A program made the position numbers and the translations under genes. Source: Rhodopseudomonas palustris (GTDB lineage: Bacteria; Pseudomonadota; Alphaproteobacteria; Rhizobiales; Xanthobacteraceae). Taken from it: DNA of 64,000 bases. The stretch covers positions 1-64,000 of the forward strand of contig NZ_QYYD01000022.1 of NCBI RefSeq assembly GCF_003591005.1, given 5' to 3'. The notes beneath the pieces are model-generated. The model searched no databases and had not been told where the DNA came from. It saw only the letters and a list, made by a program, of their open reading frames with translations. Below are positions 60,927-64,000 of this stretch, piece by piece (the stretch's first letter is position 1; every line of letters begins with the position of its first letter).

Positions 60927-63145
60927 GCGAGGAGCCGACCAGCACACCGTCAGCGTCGCGAGAGGTCGTGACGCCCACCGCGCCGTCATTGCGAGAGCAG
61001 CGAAGCAATCCAGCGCCACGCGTGCGGCGTGGATTGCTTCGTCGCTTCGCTCCTCGCAATGACGGGCGGAGAGGGCGGTCGATCATCAAGATGGCGGCAA
61101 TTGTGTCTGCTGCCCTTGTTGTCGTCGCCGTCGGCAGCCTCGTCGCCTACGCCGTCTCCCTTGGTCCGCTCCCGCTCGACGAGGCGCGCAAAACATCCGT
61201 GACTGTCGTCGATCGCCACGGCAAGCTGCTACGCGCCTATGCGATGGCGGATGGGCGGTGGCGGTTGCCGGTCGATGCGACGAGCGGTGTCGATCCGCGC
61301 TACCTGCAGCAACTGCTGGCCTATGAGGACAAGCGGTTCTGGTCGCATCACGGCGTCGACCCGCTGGCGGTCGGCCGCGCCGCGCTGCAGCTCGTCACCC
61401 GCGGCCACATCGTGTCGGGGGGGTCGACCATCACTATGCAGCTCGCGCGACTGCTGGAGCCGCGACGTCAACGCTCGATGATGGCGAAGCTGCATCAGAT
61501 GGTGCGCGCCATCGAACTCGAACGTCGGCTCAGCAAGCAGCAGATCCTTGATCTGTATCTGGCTCTGGCACCGTACGGCGGCAATCTCGAAGGCATCCGG
61601 GCGGCCTCGATCGCTTACTTCGGCAAGGAGCCGAAACGACTGTCGCTGTCGGAATCCGCGTTGCTGGTGGCGCTGCCGCAATCGCCGGAAACGCGCCGGC
61701 TCGATCGCTATCCGGACGCCGCGCAGGCGGCGCGCGACCGCGTTCTGGCGCGGATGGTCGAGGACGGCGTGGTCAGCGCCGAGGATGCGGCGCAGGCGAG
61801 GGCGGTGCCGGTGCAGCGCCAGCGTAAGCCGATGCCGATCCTGGCGCCGCATTCCGCCGATCAGGCGACCTCGCTTGTGAGAGACTCGCCGGTGATCCGG
61901 CTGACGCTCGATTCCGGCATCCAGCGTGCGCTGGAGTCGCTGGCGCGGGATCGGGCACTGGCGCTCGGGCCGGACATCTCGATCGGCATCCTCGCGGTCG
62001 AGAACGACAGCGGCGACTTGCTCGCCCATGTCGGCTCGGCGGATTATTTCGACGACCGCCGCGCCGGACAGGTCGACATGACCCGCGCGGTGCGCTCGCC
62101 CGGTTCGACGCTGAAGCCGTTCATCTACGGCCTCGCCTTCGAGGATGGCTTCGTTCATCCGGAAAGCCTGATCGACGACCGGCCGGTGCGGTTCGGCGCC
62201 TATGCGCCGGAAAATTTCGATATGACGTTCCAGGGCACGGTGCCGGTGCGCAAGGCGCTGCAGCTGTCGCTGAACGTGCCAGCAATCGAGCTGCTCGACC
62301 GCGTCGGGTCGAGCCGGCTGGCGTCTCGGCTGAAGCAGGCCGGTGCCGCCCTGGTCCTGCCGAAAGATGAGGCGCCCGGCCTGGCGATGGGTCTCGGCGG
62401 CGTCGGCATCCGGCTGACCGACCTGGTGCAGCTCTACAGCGGCGTCGCGCGCCTCGGCGAGGTCGTGCCGCTGCGGGAAATCGCCAGCGACTCCAAGGCC
62501 GAACGCGAGACTCTGCGGCTGATGGATAAGGTCGCGGCCTGGCAGGTCGGCAACGTCCTGCTCGGCACGCCGCCGCCGGAGAACGCCGCGCGCAACCAGA
62601 TCGCGTTCAAGACCGGCACCAGCTACGGCTACCGCGACGCATGGTCGGTCGGGTTCGACGGCAAGATGACGATCGGCGTCTGGGTCGGCCGGCCCGACGG
62701 CGCGCCGGTGCCCGGCCTGATCGGCCGCGTCGCGGCCGCGCCGGTGCTGTTCGATGCCTTTGCTCGCACCGGCCAGTTGCGCGCGCCGCTACCGAAGCCG
62801 CCGCGCGGCGCGCTGATCGCCGGCAATGCCCAGCTGCCACTGCCGCTGCGTCGCTTCCGCGCAGCGGGCGAATTGGTGCGCACGGGGAGCGAGCAGGCGC
62901 TGCGCATTCAGTTCCCACTGAACGGCTCACGGATCGATGCGATCAGCCAGGCCTCGACCGGGGCGATGCCCGTCAAGGTCGCCGGCGGGGTGCTGCCGAT
63001 GACCGTGATGGTGAACGGCATCGCGGCCGGCGAGATCGACGGACGGCGCCAGCGGCTGGTCGCGCCGCCCGGTCCGGGGTTCGTCCGCGTCACCGTGATG
63101 GACGCGGTCGGCGCTGCAGACACAGTGGTTGTGAGAATCCAGTAG
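60923..63145 (+). CDS. pbpC: penicillin-binding protein 1C
   Basis: This 740-residue bifunctional cell-wall enzyme has one transmembrane anchor at about residues 55-80. A GT51 glycosyltransferase follows with Glu135 in AYEDKRFWSHHG, then a transpeptidase with S395-T-L-K398 and K563-T-G, and a C-terminal BiPBP_C domain. It is coupled to the alpha-2-macroglobulin gene and may repair peptidoglycan where that protein acts. Residues about 21-48 are encoded by an inserted palindromic repeat and are foreign to the family. Confidence 0.92.
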   Translation: MSEEPTSTPSASREVVTPTAPSLREQRSNPAPRVRRGLLRRFAPRNDGRRGRSIIKMAAIVSAALVVVAVGSLVAYAVSLGPLPLDEARKTSVTVVDRHGKLLRAYAMADGRWRLPVDATSGVDPRYLQQLLAYEDKRFWSHHGVDPLAVGRAALQLVTRGHIVSGGSTITMQLARLLEPRRQRSMMAKLHQMVRAIELERRLSKQQILDLYLALAPYGGNLEGIRAASIAYFGKEPKRLSLSESALLVALPQSPETRRLDRYPDAAQAARDRVLARMVEDGVVSAEDAAQARAVPVQRQRKPMPILAPHSADQATSLVRDSPVIRLTLDSGIQRALESLARDRALALGPDISIGILAVENDSGDLLAHVGSADYFDDRRAGQVDMTRAVRSPGSTLKPFIYGLAFEDGFVHPESLIDDRPVRFGAYAPENFDMTFQGTVPVRKALQLSLNVPAIELLDRVGSSRLASRLKQAGAALVLPKDEAPGLAMGLGGVGIRLTDLVQLYSGVARLGEVVPLREIASDSKAERETLRLMDKVAAWQVGNVLLGTPPPENAARNQIAFKTGTSYGYRDAWSVGFDGKMTIGVWVGRPDGAPVPGLIGRVAAAPVLFDAFARTGQLRAPLPKPPRGALIAGNAQLPLPLRRFRAAGELVRTGSEQALRIQFPLNGSRIDAISQASTGAMPVKVAGGVLPMTVMVNGIAAGEIDGRRQRLVAPPGPGFVRVTVMDAVGAADTVVVRIQ
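60984..61064. repeat. 81-bp palindromic repeat inside pbpC
   Basis: The element runs from CGTCATTGCGAG to CTCGCAATGACG, with inverted arms that include GAAGCAATCCA and TGGATTGCTTC. It is exactly 27 codons long and stays in frame. Elements of this type are normally intergenic in this bacterial group. Confidence 0.85.
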
Positions 63146-63196
63146 CAGCGAGGCCAAGTGGTTGTCCGGCTGTTGGTTTCAGCGTATGCGAAGCCG

Positions 63197-64000
63197 ATGA
63201 TCCAGACCTCTGCTGCACCCCGCTTCGGCGCCCCCCGCGAGCCCAAACCCACCATGGACCCCGGTCGCGGGCTGGTGGCAGTGCTGGACTACGTGTCGGT
63301 CAGCCATCTGCGCGCGGTGCTGTTTCTGGCGTTGGTCGGGCTGGTGTTCTTCCTGCCGGGATTCTTCAACATTCCGCCGATCGATCGCGACGAAGCCCGT
63401 TTCGCCCAGGCCACCAAGCAGATGGTCGAAAGCGGCGACTTCATCGATATCCGGTTCCAGGACGAGGTCCGCTACAAGAAGCCGGTCGGCATCTATTGGC
63501 TGCAGGCGGCGGTGGTCGACACCGCGTCGAAGCTCGGCCTGCCGCGTGCCGAGGTGCGGATCTGGCTGTACCGCGTGCCATCGATGCTCGGCGCGATCGG
63601 CGCGGTGCTGATGACCTATTGGGCCGCGCTGGCGTTCGTCGGCAGGCGCGGGGCGGTCGTGGCCGGGCTGCTGCTGTGTAGTTGCGTCCTGCTCGGCGTC
63701 GAGGCGCGGCTGGCCAAGACCGACGCCTTCCTGCTGTTCACCGTCACCGCCGCGATGGGCGCGATGGCGCATGTTTATCTCGCCTGGCAGCGCGGCGACG
63801 ATCGCGCCACCTCCTGGGTCACCCCGGCCGTGTTCTGGACCGCGCTGGCGGCGGGCATTCTGCTCAAAGGCCCGCTGATCCTGATGTTCATCGCGCTGAC
63901 GGTCATCCCATTGGCCATCATCGACCGCTCGGCGGCATGGCTGTGGCGGCTCCGGCCGATGGTCGGCGTGCCGTGGATGCTGCTGCTGGTGCTGCCGTGG
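63197..64000 (+). CDS. GT39-family membrane glycosyltransferase (ArnT-like), partial
   Basis: The frame is open to the window end, so only the first 268 residues are visible. A short cytosolic N-terminus precedes a first helix (VLFLALVGLVFFLPGFF). The DRDEARFAQATKQMVESGDF segment and the RYKKPVGIYWLQA stretch are hallmarks of ArnT and other polyprenyl-phosphate sugar transferases that act on lipid A or related acceptors at the periplasmic face. Several further helices follow. The ATG at 63197 is the first usable start; 63254 is an alternative. Confidence 0.88.
   Translation, partial: MIQTSAAPRFGAPREPKPTMDPGRGLVAVLDYVSVSHLRAVLFLALVGLVFFLPGFFNIPPIDRDEARFAQATKQMVESGDFIDIRFQDEVRYKKPVGIYWLQAAVVDTASKLGLPRAEVRIWLYRVPSMLGAIGAVLMTYWAALAFVGRRGAVVAGLLLCSCVLLGVEARLAKTDAFLLFTVTAAMGAMAHVYLAWQRGDDRATSWVTPAVFWTALAAGILLKGPLILMFIALTVIPLAIIDRSAAWLWRLRPMVGVPWMLLLVLPW

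Noticed and set aside
59358-61019. 553-codon open frame on the minus strand opposite the alpha-2-macroglobulin gene
   Set aside because: It is an antisense shadow with biased composition and no motif.

Overview
The window reads as chromosome of a high-GC alphaproteobacterium of the Nitrobacteraceae, most like Rhodopseudomonas palustris. This is an inference from gene content, from the many small Bradyrhizobium-type orphan proteins, and from several families of dispersed palindromic repeats typical of that group. No species-level marker such as rRNA is present.

Core chromosome, 1-35.8 kb. It opens with a FUSC-family membrane protein, a Tat-exported MltB-type lytic transglycosylase, a YegS-type lipid kinase and an M23 endopeptidase. 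Elongation factor P follows, divergent from the epmA-epmB pair that modifies it. Next come an HdeD membrane protein, tRNA-Glu, a PilZ protein, a 26-residue membrane microprotein, glyoxalase I, a sirtuin, a tandem cold-shock-domain protein, a DUF192 protein, tRNA-Pro, OpgC and an NDUFS4-like complex I subunit. A leucine-catabolic set (mccB, mccA, mvaB) is followed by a YcaC-like hydrolase with a divergent LysR regulator, a DctPQM TRAP transporter, an FKBP isomerase, a two-gene ThrE-type exporter, two glycosyltransferase-like genes, two DUF genes and an MFS carrier. A frameshifted pemK lies just before the island.

Island, about 35.79-55.35 kb. A tyrosine recombinase ends 5 bp from tRNA-Arg(UCU). 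The last 15 bases of that tRNA (TGGCGATCCCAGCAG) recur as a direct repeat at 35790-35804, which gives attL, attR and an element of about 19.5 kb. The left third carries a partial siphophage-like module: a primase-like N-terminal domain, a Nu1-like small terminase, a small HTH protein, an S49 head protease with a probable nested scaffold start, and a tape-measure protein. I find no large terminase, portal, major capsid or lysis gene, so this is a decayed prophage or possibly a satellite. The middle is mosaic cargo: zinc-ribbon miniproteins, a frameshifted HMCES/YedK gene, nuclease remnants, secreted proteins and an orphan Cas2-fold-like protein. The right end holds a very acidic protein, two strong hairpins, a cluster of DnaA-box-like sites, an Arc-type regulator, two miniproteins and the integrase.

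Right chromosomal flank, 55.4-64 kb. A bacterial alpha-2-macroglobulin overlaps pbpC, the usual periplasmic defence pairing. A GT39 membrane glycosyltransferase then runs off the window. The pbpC gene carries an 81-bp palindromic repeat inserted in frame in its N-terminal tail.
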